Below are positions 53,227-61,036 of a stretch of 64,000 nucleotides of DNA, piece after piece. The DNA is from an uncultured Aquimarina sp. (GTDB lineage: Bacteria > Bacteroidota > Bacteroidia > Flavobacteriales > Flavobacteriaceae): positions 124,001-188,000 of the forward strand of contig CANMDW010000005.1 of assembly GCA_947496705.1 (NCBI GenBank), read 5' to 3'. The notes beneath the pieces are model-generated. The model had not been told where the DNA came from, did no database searches, and saw only the letters and a program-made list of their open reading frames with translations. Each line of letters begins with the position of its first letter. Positions within the stretch are counted from its first letter, which is position 1. The position numbers were made by a program, and so were the translations under genes.

Positions 53227-54363
53227 ATGAAAACAAAAACCGTAACAAATTTTTTTAAAAGAGCAGGCCTTCTTGTTTTAGCTTTTGTATGCTTTACTGC
53301 AGTTGCACAAGAAGAAGAAGAAAAATGGTTCGACAATTTTTCAATCAGCGGATCTGTAGATGGGTATTACAGATATAATATAGGTGCTCCTAACAGAGGT
53401 ATCGCTCCTGTTGGAGAAGAAGGAGATAATGGTGCATACCAATTTTTGGCTCCTGCAACATCTTTTGCAAATGAATCTGGTTTTGCATTAGGTATGGGTA
53501 ATGTAATTCTGGGATATGAAGGAGAGAAAGTAGGTTTTGTAGCAGACCTTGTATTTGGGCCAAGAGGTGAAGATGCCGTATTCCTTTCTACCGGATCTGC
53601 TCAAATCGTAAATCAATTGTATGCTTACTGGAATGTTTCTGAAAAAGTAAAACTTACTGTGGGTAATTTTAATACCTTTCTGGGGTATGAAGTTATTTCT
53701 CCTGCAGGAAACTTTAATTATTCTACATCCTACATGTTCTCATACGGGCCTTTTTCTCATACAGGTTTGAAGGCAGATTTTACACTCAGCGAGAAATGGT
53801 CTGCTATGCTTGCTGTAATGAACCCAACAGATTTTACAGAAAACAATCCATATGACACCTATATTGTTGGTGCACAGCTGGGATATACCACTGATAACGG
53901 TAGTGCATATTTAAACTTCAGATATGGTAATGAAGGGGAACCAGGAGAAGTAGGCCCTACATTTCAGGCCGATCTTACTACAGGATGGGACGTTGCCGAA
54001 AGCTTTTATCTGGGTATAAATGCTACTTACTTGTCAACTGAACCACAAGAAGACGGAGATGCTTCCGGATTCTATGGCATAGCTCTTTATCCACAATACA
54101 AAACCTCTGAGAAGTTTACTATTGGGCTTAGAGGAGAGTATTTTGCTGAATATAATAATGCTTTGGGAGCTGTTGGTCTTGATGACGAAGGTGACGGAAG
54201 TGTGATCGCTGCTACTCTTACAGGTAGCTATGATATTGGCGATTTAACCTTAAAACCAGAATTAAGATTAGATACTGCATCCGAGGATTCTTTTGTTGAT
54301 AATGATTTGGAACCTACAAAGAGCCTTTCTTCATTTGTATTAGGTGCCATTTATAGGTTCTAA
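53227..54363 (+). CDS. Outer-membrane porin of the BBP2/OmpL type
   Basis: 378 residues. Signal peptide (MKTKTVTNFFKRAGLLVLAF, cut after VAQ near residue 28). The mature protein is a series of amphipathic strands with FSISGSVDGYYRYNI near the start, YAYWNVSEKVKLTVGNFNTF, LGYEVISPAGNFNYSTSYMF and a terminal FVLGAIYRF, the aromatic end of a barrel. This matches putative beta-barrel porin-2. In several flavobacteria I recall this porin type near P-II and ammonium-transporter genes, so nitrogen-linked uptake is possible. It has its own promoter and ends at a shared terminator. Confidence 0.85.
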   Translation: MKTKTVTNFFKRAGLLVLAFVCFTAVAQEEEEKWFDNFSISGSVDGYYRYNIGAPNRGIAPVGEEGDNGAYQFLAPATSFANESGFALGMGNVILGYEGEKVGFVADLVFGPRGEDAVFLSTGSAQIVNQLYAYWNVSEKVKLTVGNFNTFLGYEVISPAGNFNYSTSYMFSYGPFSHTGLKADFTLSEKWSAMLAVMNPTDFTENNPYDTYIVGAQLGYTTDNGSAYLNFRYGNEGEPGEVGPTFQADLTTGWDVAESFYLGINATYLSTEPQEDGDASGFYGIALYPQYKTSEKFTIGLRGEYFAEYNNALGAVGLDDEGDGSVIAATLTGSYDIGDLTLKPELRLDTASEDSFVDNDLEPTKSLSSFVLGAIYRF

Positions 54364-54393
54364 ATATAGTTGATACAGTATATTGTTTAAAGT

Positions 54394-54421
54394 AAAAGCG
54401 TCTATTTCGATAGGCGCTTTT
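54394..54421. terminator. Bidirectional terminator between porin and DUF1684 genes
   Basis: AAAAGCGTCTAT / ATAGGCGCTTTT (one G-U) with a stable TTCG tetraloop; T run on the plus strand, A/T-rich on the minus. It touches the stop codon of the minus-strand gene. Confidence 0.8.
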
Positions 54422-55035
54422 TAGTTATTCTCAGGATATTTCTTATATTTTTTAACTCCTGCCAGAATCTTTACATCCAGGTGATTTTCTGCCGGAGGTA
54501 TTGGACAGGAATACCGATCGTTATAAGCACAATAAGGGTTATACGCAGTATTAAAATCAATCAAAATTGAATCTCCTTGAGGAATTGTAAGATCTATAAA
54601 ACGTCCGCCTGCATAACTCGACTCTCCATTGGTTAAATCTGTAAATGGAAGAAACAGGTAATTATCATATTCAGGTTGTGTTTTAAGTCCCTGATTCTGA
54701 TATATATTCAAAACATATGCTTTTTCCTGAAGCATAAAATGAGCTTCTCCGTATTTTACATACAACGGCTCTCTGCCCGTAGTTGTTTTCATAATAAAAG
54801 GAGTCTCATAAGGTGTACGCACAAATTTTGCCAGAACACTAAAGGAAGTATCAATTTCAAAAAAAGTAAGAGACTTAAACCTTTTTAACTCCTTTGGAGT
54901 TAAGGGCGATGTTTCTTCGGAAGCAAACTCTTTATTGAGTTCTTCCTGAAAAGATATGATTCTTTTTATAACAATAGAATCCTGAGCAATTATATTCCCT
55001 ACAAAAAAGATAACTAAAAATGATAACCTGAACAC
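54421..55035 (-). CDS. DUF1684 exported protein
   Basis: 204 residues from a GTG at 55035, which gives a good signal peptide (MFRLSFLVIFFVGNIIAQ). A longer frame begins at a TTG (55062) that overlaps a TACTTTTG promoter box (plus-strand CAAAAGTA, 55052-55059), so it cannot be the start. The body matches DUF1684: KYGEAHFMLQEKAYVLNIYQ, YLFLPFTDLTNGESSYAGGR, IDFNTAYNPYCAYNDRYSCP and PPAENHLDVKILAGVK. The Y-N-P-Y-C-A-Y segment is the family hallmark. Function unknown. Confidence 0.88.
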   Translation of the reverse strand: MFRLSFLVIFFVGNIIAQDSIVIKRIISFQEELNKEFASEETSPLTPKELKRFKSLTFFEIDTSFSVLAKFVRTPYETPFIMKTTTGREPLYVKYGEAHFMLQEKAYVLNIYQNQGLKTQPEYDNYLFLPFTDLTNGESSYAGGRFIDLTIPQGDSILIDFNTAYNPYCAYNDRYSCPIPPAENHLDVKILAGVKKYKKYPENN

Positions 55036-55308
55036 TGACCCATATTTTTTGCAAAAGTACAATTTACAATTAGTTAACTAATTAATTTTAATAAAATTGT
55101 ATTCAAATAATGGATAAAAAACTACTTTTACCAACTATTCTAACCCGGAAAACTCATGGTTTTTCGTTATGAAAAGCCAAAACACCAATAAATATGGGAA
55201 ACACAGGTATTTTTATTTGAAAGAAGTGTAGCTCGATTTTGAGAAATGAAAATAACAGGCATTTCTGTAGTTAGTGTCTGGTGGTCTGGCTTTGGAATAG
55301 AATAAAGT

Positions 55309-56565
55309 ATGAATTTTTCGGGTTACGATCCAACACAAATCATTAATCCTTTGTTACGACTTTTACTTCATTATGTCAACTCTTTTTCGGGATTGTCAAA
55401 AGAGGTCTGGTGGTTGGCATTAATTACGCTAATCAACAGAGCTGGAGCGATGGTAATTCCATTTTTGTCATTGTATCTTACAGATGATTTAGATTTTTCG
55501 CTACAACAGGTAGGATGGATTATGACAAGTTTTGGTTTAGGTTCTTTTTTTGGAGCTTGGTTAGGAGGAAAATTAAGCGATCAAATTGGCTACTACAAGG
55601 TTATATTAGGATCTCTTTTTTTAACCGGTATTTCATTTTTGTTTATACAATATTTTACAAGCTTCTGGAGTATTTGCATTGGTTTTTTTATTCTTATTGC
55701 TATTGCAGATGCTGCAAGACCAGCGTTTTTTGTTGCTCTAAGTGCTTATAGTAAACCAGAGAACAAAACCAGATCTCTTACTTTTATCAGACTAGCTATT
55801 AATCTGGGATTCTCGGCCGGACCAGCATTGGGTGGGTTGATTATCGCGTCTATAGGGTATTACGGATTGTTTTGGGTTGATGGTATTACCTGTATCATAG
55901 CCGGTTTGGTAATGATACGAACACTACATCCCAAAAAAGCAAAAATACTGGATAAAGAGACGGTGATAGAAAATCCTAAAAAAGCACATAGCGATGGTAT
56001 TTATATGCTGTTTCTTATTTCGCTGGCGTTATTTGGGTTTATATTTGTACAGTATTTTTCTACCGTTCCTTTATATTACAAAGAAATACATCGTTTATCT
56101 GAAGAAAAAATCGGTTTATTACTTGCTATGAACGGAGCTTTGATATTTTTCTTTGAAATGCCATTGATAGCCTATTTAGAAAAGACCAGTATTTCGAAAA
56201 TCGGAAATGTTATCGGGGGATTACTCCTTACCGGAATAAGTTTTGTTTTATTATTGATTACACCCTGGGGCGGTATTCTGGTTATCGGAATGATAATAGC
56301 CACTCTGGGTGAAATGGTAGCGTTTCCATTCGGAAATGCTTTTGCCCTGGAAAGAGCAAAAAGAGGCAAACAAGGCGCATATATGGGATTGTATACCATG
56401 TCATTCTCTGTAGCTCATATTTTTGGACATAATTCAGGAATGCAGTTAATAGACAATTTTGGTTATAACAATACCTGGATTTTTATGGCATTAATCGCCA
56501 TTTTTGGAACTATTTTACTATTGATAGTAAAACGAAAGCTGAATCAAGAAAAAACAACTCATTAA
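55309..56565 (+). CDS. MFS transporter
   Basis: 418 residues, twelve membrane helices. Between helices 2 and 3 lies the MFS signature GAWLGGKLSDQIGYYKV, and NLGFSAGPALGGLI near helix 5 is typical of drug/proton antiporters. A central cytosolic loop (HPKKAKILDKETVIENPKKA) divides the halves. The substrate is not evident. The DJ-1/PfpI gene follows after 20 nt, probably on the same transcript. The 273 bp upstream show no other gene. Confidence 0.92.
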   Translation: MNFSGYDPTQIINPLLRLLLHYVNSFSGLSKEVWWLALITLINRAGAMVIPFLSLYLTDDLDFSLQQVGWIMTSFGLGSFFGAWLGGKLSDQIGYYKVILGSLFLTGISFLFIQYFTSFWSICIGFFILIAIADAARPAFFVALSAYSKPENKTRSLTFIRLAINLGFSAGPALGGLIIASIGYYGLFWVDGITCIIAGLVMIRTLHPKKAKILDKETVIENPKKAHSDGIYMLFLISLALFGFIFVQYFSTVPLYYKEIHRLSEEKIGLLLAMNGALIFFFEMPLIAYLEKTSISKIGNVIGGLLLTGISFVLLLITPWGGILVIGMIIATLGEMVAFPFGNAFALERAKRGKQGAYMGLYTMSFSVAHIFGHNSGMQLIDNFGYNNTWIFMALIAIFGTILLLIVKRKLNQEKTTH

Positions 56566-56585
56566 AAATCATTTTTAAAACCTAT

Positions 56586-57350
56586 ATGATGATGAAAAAT
56601 TTACTTTTTACACTACTCCTAACTTTAATTTTTGGATGTGCCGAAGTACAACAAGAAAAACAATCAAACGCTAAAGAAAAGAAAACAGAGCTGGCAGATA
56701 AAAAAAAGATGTTTCCAAAACTAGTTCCCAACAGATATAATGTAGCTTTTTTGATTATGGACGGGACCTATAACACCGAATTTACCGCCCCATATGATAT
56801 CTTTCAACATACGCAGTATCGAAAAAACATCAAACAGATGAATGTTTTTACCATTGCCAATACAGATCACCTTATTACTACTTTTGAAGGTGTAAAAATA
56901 ATTCCTGATTACAATTATGCAAAAGATCCGCTTCCAAAAATAGACATTCTGGTGGTACCCAGTGCAGAACATCATTTGGATACTGATCTGGAGGACGAAC
57001 TCATGATCAATTTTGTGCAACAAGTTGATAAGGATGCTACTTTTATGACTTCTCATTGTGATGGAGCATTTGTTCTGGCCAAAGCCGGAGTACTAAATGA
57101 CAAAGTTTCTACCACTTTTCCCAGTGATATTGACAAAATGCGTACGATGTTTCCTGAGTTGGATATAAGAAAAGAAGTGTTGTTTGTACACGACGGGAAG
57201 TATATCACCTCGGCCGGAGGTGCTAAAAGTTTTGAAGCCGCCTTGTATCTATGCGAATATTTATATGGTGCAGAGATTGCACGTTCACTTGCAGGTGGTC
57301 TGGTAATCGATTGGAAACTTGAAGAAGTACCTCATTTGGTTATAAAATAA
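56586..57350 (+). CDS. DJ-1/PfpI-superfamily lipoprotein
   Basis: 254 residues. Lipobox LIFGC (Cys18) after a short leader; a Lys/Glu linker; then a class I glutamine-amidotransferase-like domain: AFLIMDGTYNTEFTAPYDIF, DILVVPSAEHH, the nucleophile-elbow Cys in TSHCDGAFVLAKAGVLND, and SAGGAKSFEAALYLCEYLYG. Most relatives are cytosolic AraC-type or DJ-1 proteins, so an envelope-anchored member is notable. Probable activity: hydrolase, isocyanide hydratase-like or redox sensing (not decided). Confidence 0.85.
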   Translation: MMMKNLLFTLLLTLIFGCAEVQQEKQSNAKEKKTELADKKKMFPKLVPNRYNVAFLIMDGTYNTEFTAPYDIFQHTQYRKNIKQMNVFTIANTDHLITTFEGVKIIPDYNYAKDPLPKIDILVVPSAEHHLDTDLEDELMINFVQQVDKDATFMTSHCDGAFVLAKAGVLNDKVSTTFPSDIDKMRTMFPELDIRKEVLFVHDGKYITSAGGAKSFEAALYLCEYLYGAEIARSLAGGLVIDWKLEEVPHLVIK

Positions 57351-57360
57351 GCATTAAAAA

Positions 57361-57380
57361 AGCGCTCTTTGCGGAGCGCT
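57361..57380 (+). terminator. Terminator after the DJ-1/PfpI gene
   Basis: AGCGCTC / GAGCGCT with a TTTGCG loop, A run on the left and T run on the right, 10 nt after the stop. In the remaining 57381-57655 lies a stretch (57409-57455, GTACTCTCTTTAGC, CTAATGTCCTCACAC) repeated at 59232-59272. Confidence 0.85.
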
Positions 57381-57655
57381 TTTAAAAACAGTCGGGGCAA
57401 ACTACGTACTCTCTTTAGCTTCAAGATCTGGGGTCTTTCAGACTAATGTCCTCACACCTAATTTGTCTCCCTGATGTATTCCAAAATTAAAATTTTAATT
57501 CCATACCGTCATATAGATCAAAATGTTAATTTGCCACACACACCAAGTACTTTTAAGTTGATGTAAATTTAAGGTAAATAAATTGTAAATACAAAATATT
57601 TGACGATTAAAAACATAAAAAATCGATGAAATACACAAAATTTTATGATTTCAAT

Positions 57656-59080
57656 TTATTTTGAAAAGAAATATTTAGAAGTTCCCAGGTATTTTTCTAT
57701 TAATTTATTATAATCTCTTGTCATTTTTATAGCCAATGTACCTTCAATAGTATAAAGGCTATCCAGATCTTTATATCCGTTCTGAAGCATTCTCTCCAAA
57801 TAGAACAAAGCCGTTTGATAATCCTGGTCCTGAGTGCTCAAGGAAATGATCGATTTATAGGACTCAAAATCCTTTTTATCGATCACGGTACTCAATATGT
57901 TTAAAAACATTCTTTTTTCCAGGTTTTTTGTATCCTTGGTATAACTAATTTTAAAACTATCTACAAGCTGTTTAAGATATCCTTTCATCCTGCTTGCCAT
58001 AGCATAGGCATATCGCTCTTTACTCTGCGACAAAGTATCCAGCGTTGATATCTGGTATTGCCACCATCCCATATTTTCGTAACGTTCTTCTTCAATATCT
58101 TCTTCTATAGAAAATAAATATAATTCTCTGAGGAAATTTTCCCGATTCAGATATTTTGTTTGAAGTCGTTTCTGACGTCTATATCTTTTTAGTTTTTTAA
58201 TCTCTTTCTGTTTTTCTTTTAAATGATTCGTATCAAAAAACATGCTGTATTTCAACCGTATTCGCTTTACTTCATCATGTGCATACAAAAATTCTCCTTT
58301 ATCAAAATAAGATGTTATATGTTTTAGATCTTCTTGAAATAAATTCTCTACCCAAGCAGTATCTTTTGGCATTCTTCCTTTAAGCATTGCCTGCAAGGTA
58401 AAGGTCGAAAGCGCTTTTTTGATGAGTTCCTGATCTGGTAATTCATCATCGCCTTCATATACCAAAACATCGGCAGGAACTGCCCTGCTTTTTAAATACG
58501 TCTTATTATCTAGAAAATCTCTGTAATTATGTGTATTCATGTTCACAATTCCCATATAATAAAAACTCTTTCCTATTTTCATAGCTGGGATATACTGATG
58601 TGTATCTCCTATTGCCAGTATTCCAAATATGTCTTTAGCATATACAGCAGGTAATAAACTCACCAATTTTGCATCCTCTCCCATTCCTGCAACATACGCT
58701 CTTCCTTTTTGAATTGGAAAAAGAGAAAAAATATGATTCATAAAAACAGGTATGTACGCTATCTTTTCTTTCTCTTTCTGATTCTCTAAAAAATTGCTAA
58801 TTGCCACAATATACCCAAACTCTTCTGCTGCATCTTTATATACTTTTGCTATATCTTTAGTATTTCCTGTAGCATCAAACCCTAAGAGCACAGGCCAGTT
58901 TTTGTCTAAGTCAAAAGATGTTGGTAAATAAATACTAAAGGTATTACCGGTAGCAGGAACAACCAGAGAGTCAATAACCGTTCCTTTTTTGAGTGTTAAA
59001 GTAGTTTGACTGTAGCTGTCATACATCACCAAAAAAAGGAACGCATAAACAAAGTGATATTTTAAAAGAAATAATCGCAC
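57656..59080 (-). CDS. Alpha/beta-hydrolase-like protein lacking catalytic residues
   Basis: 474 residues from a GTG start (signal peptide 1-25, ending DSYSQ). Residues about 28-235 resemble the hydrolase domain of the gene at 61031: KGTVIDSLVVPATGNTFSIY-LPTSFD against GKVIDSIPV...LYLPSSFD. Where the paralogue has the nucleophile elbow GFSGGA (S127), this protein reads GMGEDA (G134 replaces Ser). Where the paralogue has the likely catalytic His (NGKHSWP), it reads EGDDELP. It should therefore be inactive as a hydrolase. Residues 240-474 are a helical, TPR-like region with basic patches (KEIKKLKRYRRQKRLQTKYL). Possibly a binding protein or regulator. Confidence 0.7.
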   Translation of the reverse strand: MRLFLLKYHFVYAFLFLVMYDSYSQTTLTLKKGTVIDSLVVPATGNTFSIYLPTSFDLDKNWPVLLGFDATGNTKDIAKVYKDAAEEFGYIVAISNFLENQKEKEKIAYIPVFMNHIFSLFPIQKGRAYVAGMGEDAKLVSLLPAVYAKDIFGILAIGDTHQYIPAMKIGKSFYYMGIVNMNTHNYRDFLDNKTYLKSRAVPADVLVYEGDDELPDQELIKKALSTFTLQAMLKGRMPKDTAWVENLFQEDLKHITSYFDKGEFLYAHDEVKRIRLKYSMFFDTNHLKEKQKEIKKLKRYRRQKRLQTKYLNRENFLRELYLFSIEEDIEEERYENMGWWQYQISTLDTLSQSKERYAYAMASRMKGYLKQLVDSFKISYTKDTKNLEKRMFLNILSTVIDKKDFESYKSIISLSTQDQDYQTALFYLERMLQNGYKDLDSLYTIEGTLAIKMTRDYNKLIEKYLGTSKYFFSK

Positions 59081-59100
59081 AATACCATAATTTTATAACT

Positions 59101-59187
59101 GAACTCATCTTGAGTTCACTAAATAACACAAAAAAACTGCTCCTATGTAGATTTTAGCAATATTTTAGTAGAACTCATCTTGAGTTC
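59101..59187. repeat. Two GAACTCATCTTGAGTTC hairpins
   Basis: The 17-nt palindrome occurs at 59101-59117 and again at 59171-59187, 54 bp apart. The first lies 20 bp upstream of the GTG at 59080, the same distance as the copy upstream of the lipoprotein gene at 10810. Confidence 0.7.
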
Positions 59188-59193
59188 AACAAA

Positions 59194-59221
59194 AAAACAC
59201 CTGAATAAATCCAGGTGTTTT
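59194..59221 (-). terminator. Terminator downstream of the Lrp gene
   Basis: AAAACACCTG / CAGGTGTTTT with an 8-nt loop; the A run before it gives a T tract on the minus strand. It is 100 nt after the Lrp stop, with the shared GTCCTCACAC repeat in between. Confidence 0.75.
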
Positions 59222-59320
59222 TATCTCTTCCTTGTACTCTCTTTAGTTTCCCTAACTAATGTCCTCACACAAGATAAAGATGGTTCTCTCTCACAAATAT
59301 ATACAAATCTCATGCCAAAA

Positions 59321-59785
59321 TTATAATTCAACTTCATTTAACCCCGCTCCGCCTGTAATTGGGTTGTTTTCTATTAAATTAGAAAGGATGATATGGGTTT
59401 TAACCTCACCATAGGTAATGAGTCCATCGATAAATTCTTGTAAATGTATCTGATCGCGCAATACTACTTCCATGATTATATTTTCATTTCCTGTAATACG
59501 ATAACAATTCAATACTTCTTTAAATTCGGATACTTTTAATAAAAACGGTTTTAACCGTCCCATAAATGCTCGAAGTGTAATAATTGCTTTCAATTGATAG
59601 CCCGTTTTAGTGTAAGACACCTCAGCCTTGTATCCCGTTATAACTCCATAATCTTCCATCTTTTTTATTCTCTCGGCTACAGCAGGAGAACTTAGCCCTA
59701 CCTTTCTTCCAATTTCGGCATTAGATAACCTCGCATTCTGCTGTAAACAGTTCAGAATACCCCAGTTTGTAGAATCTATTTTCAT
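59321..59785 (-). CDS. Lrp/AsnC-family transcriptional regulator
   Basis: 154 residues. The N-terminal winged helix-turn-helix (LNCLQQNARLSNAEIGRKVG, LSSPAVAERIKKMEDYGVIT) is followed by the RAM ligand-binding domain (YQLKAIITLRAFMGRLKPFL, CYRITGNENIIMEVVLRDQI, EVKTHIILSNLIENNPI). Such regulators respond to amino acids. AT-rich palindromic sequence (TTAATTAACT type) just upstream of its start at 59800-59850 could be its own operator and may also control the divergent gene at 59898. Confidence 0.94.
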   Translation of the reverse strand: MKIDSTNWGILNCLQQNARLSNAEIGRKVGLSSPAVAERIKKMEDYGVITGYKAEVSYTKTGYQLKAIITLRAFMGRLKPFLLKVSEFKEVLNCYRITGNENIIMEVVLRDQIHLQEFIDGLITYGEVKTHIILSNLIENNPITGGAGLNEVEL

Positions 59786-59897
59786 TTTAAATAAAAAATC
59801 ACATTTATAATTAATTACTAAGGTAAATTAACTAATTAACTTTAAATTCAAAAGAAAAAATACTAAAAATAGCATTATTTTTGAAAAAGAATTTGCT

Positions 59898-60281
59898 ATG
59901 AGATTACAACCACGAAATAAAAGGTTATATAAGAAAGCTCTTGAAATATTTACGCTCTCCCGTAGTATTTCAAACTATCTTATTCATGATTTAGCTCCAT
60001 TACAAAATAATGGTAGTGAAAACCCTCATATTTATTTTACTGGTGATATCATCAGGCAATCAGATGCATTGGCTCCAAAAATAATTAATGCCGAAAACCA
60101 AACTTTTCAGGATGATCGTATCAAGCAGGCCAATTCCTTAATACGTATAACCAACAGGCTGTATAAAAATTGTGAACGCCTCGAACAGTCACAAAGCAAT
60201 GGGAAAGAGTTTTTAGCACTTTTACGAAAAGAGCTCAGAAAATTTAAGCATTTGCAACGTAATTGGATGATGAGTTTGTAA
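59898..60281 (+). CDS. Helical hypothetical protein, paralogue A
   Basis: 127 residues, predicted four-helix bundle: KKALEIFTLSRSISNYLIHD, a loop, DIIRQSDALAPKIINAENQT, DDRIKQANSLIRITNRLYKN, LALLRKELRKFKHLQRNWMM. The same helix order and spacing occur in the protein at 60503 (I-x-x-x-R-x-L near the start, P-x-K-I-x-x-A-E in the middle, R-x-E/K-L-x-x-F-x-x-L-x-x-x-W at the end). No known family. A TATTTTTG box lies at 59876-59883. It is divergent from the Lrp gene. Confidence 0.65.
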   Translation: MRLQPRNKRLYKKALEIFTLSRSISNYLIHDLAPLQNNGSENPHIYFTGDIIRQSDALAPKIINAENQTFQDDRIKQANSLIRITNRLYKNCERLEQSQSNGKEFLALLRKELRKFKHLQRNWMMSL

Positions 60282-60502
60282 CCGTCATAACAGATTAATT
60301 TATCTTCACTTTTTTCTTACCTGCGAATTTATCATTCTTGCCCAACTGTGTTGCTCAAGTGGGTTAATTGCTGATTTCTACCCTGCCTGCAGCAGGCTGG
60401 CTGGCATACTATTTAGAGCTCACTAACAGAAAAAAGTCAAGATGAGTTCTATAAATAATTTCTTCTTCTTACATTTACTTCACCATCAAAATAGCAAATT
60501 TC

Positions 60503-61036
60503 ATGTTTGAAGACGAAGACGATAATCACAAATCTTTTGACGATACCAAAAAAATGCCGATTTTCAAAAAGGCTGAGCATATTCTCATCATTACCAGACG
60601 TTTGGTTGAAGTGATCTCTAAAGAAGATAGCGATGCGAAAGATGATTATGAAAAATCCATGTTAGAGCATCACGCAGATTATTTAATGAACAACGCTTCT
60701 ATCATTCCTGCAAAAATCGCTGGAGCCGAAGGCGCAGATCTTTACGATATTCGCATGGAAAATGCCGCTATCATCAGAAAAGCAGCAAGAGAGATAACGA
60801 CCGATTGCACAGGATTAAAAATGTCGGGGTTTAAAGAAACCGATTATTTAGATTTAATAAGAAGTGAGATCGAAGAATTCAGGGTTTTATTTGCCGAATG
60901 GGTAAAAACATTTGATATCGACAATTATATTATCGATCGGTGGGGGTTATTCAATCCCCCTGGTGTTAATTATGACGATCACGATCCTGATGATGATATT
61001 CCTTTTAATCCAGAGGATTTCTTTGATGATTTATGA
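60503..61036 (+). CDS. Helical hypothetical protein, paralogue B
   Basis: 177 residues. A helical core like that of paralogue A (KKAEHILIITRRLVEVISKE, IIPAKIAGAEGADLYDIRME, NAAIIRKAAREITTDCTGLK, RSEIEEFRVLFAEWVKTFD) is followed by a highly acidic C-terminal tail (DDHDPDDDIPFNPEDFFDDL). Cytosolic. It ends 6 nt inside the convergent hydrolase gene. A GATGAGTTC half palindrome lies 50 bp upstream. Between 60282 and 60502 there is also a CCTGCAGCAGG-type palindrome (60381-60403). Confidence 0.65.
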   Translation: MFEDEDDNHKSFDDTKKMPIFKKAEHILIITRRLVEVISKEDSDAKDDYEKSMLEHHADYLMNNASIIPAKIAGAEGADLYDIRMENAAIIRKAAREITTDCTGLKMSGFKETDYLDLIRSEIEEFRVLFAEWVKTFDIDNYIIDRWGLFNPPGVNYDDHDPDDDIPFNPEDFFDDL

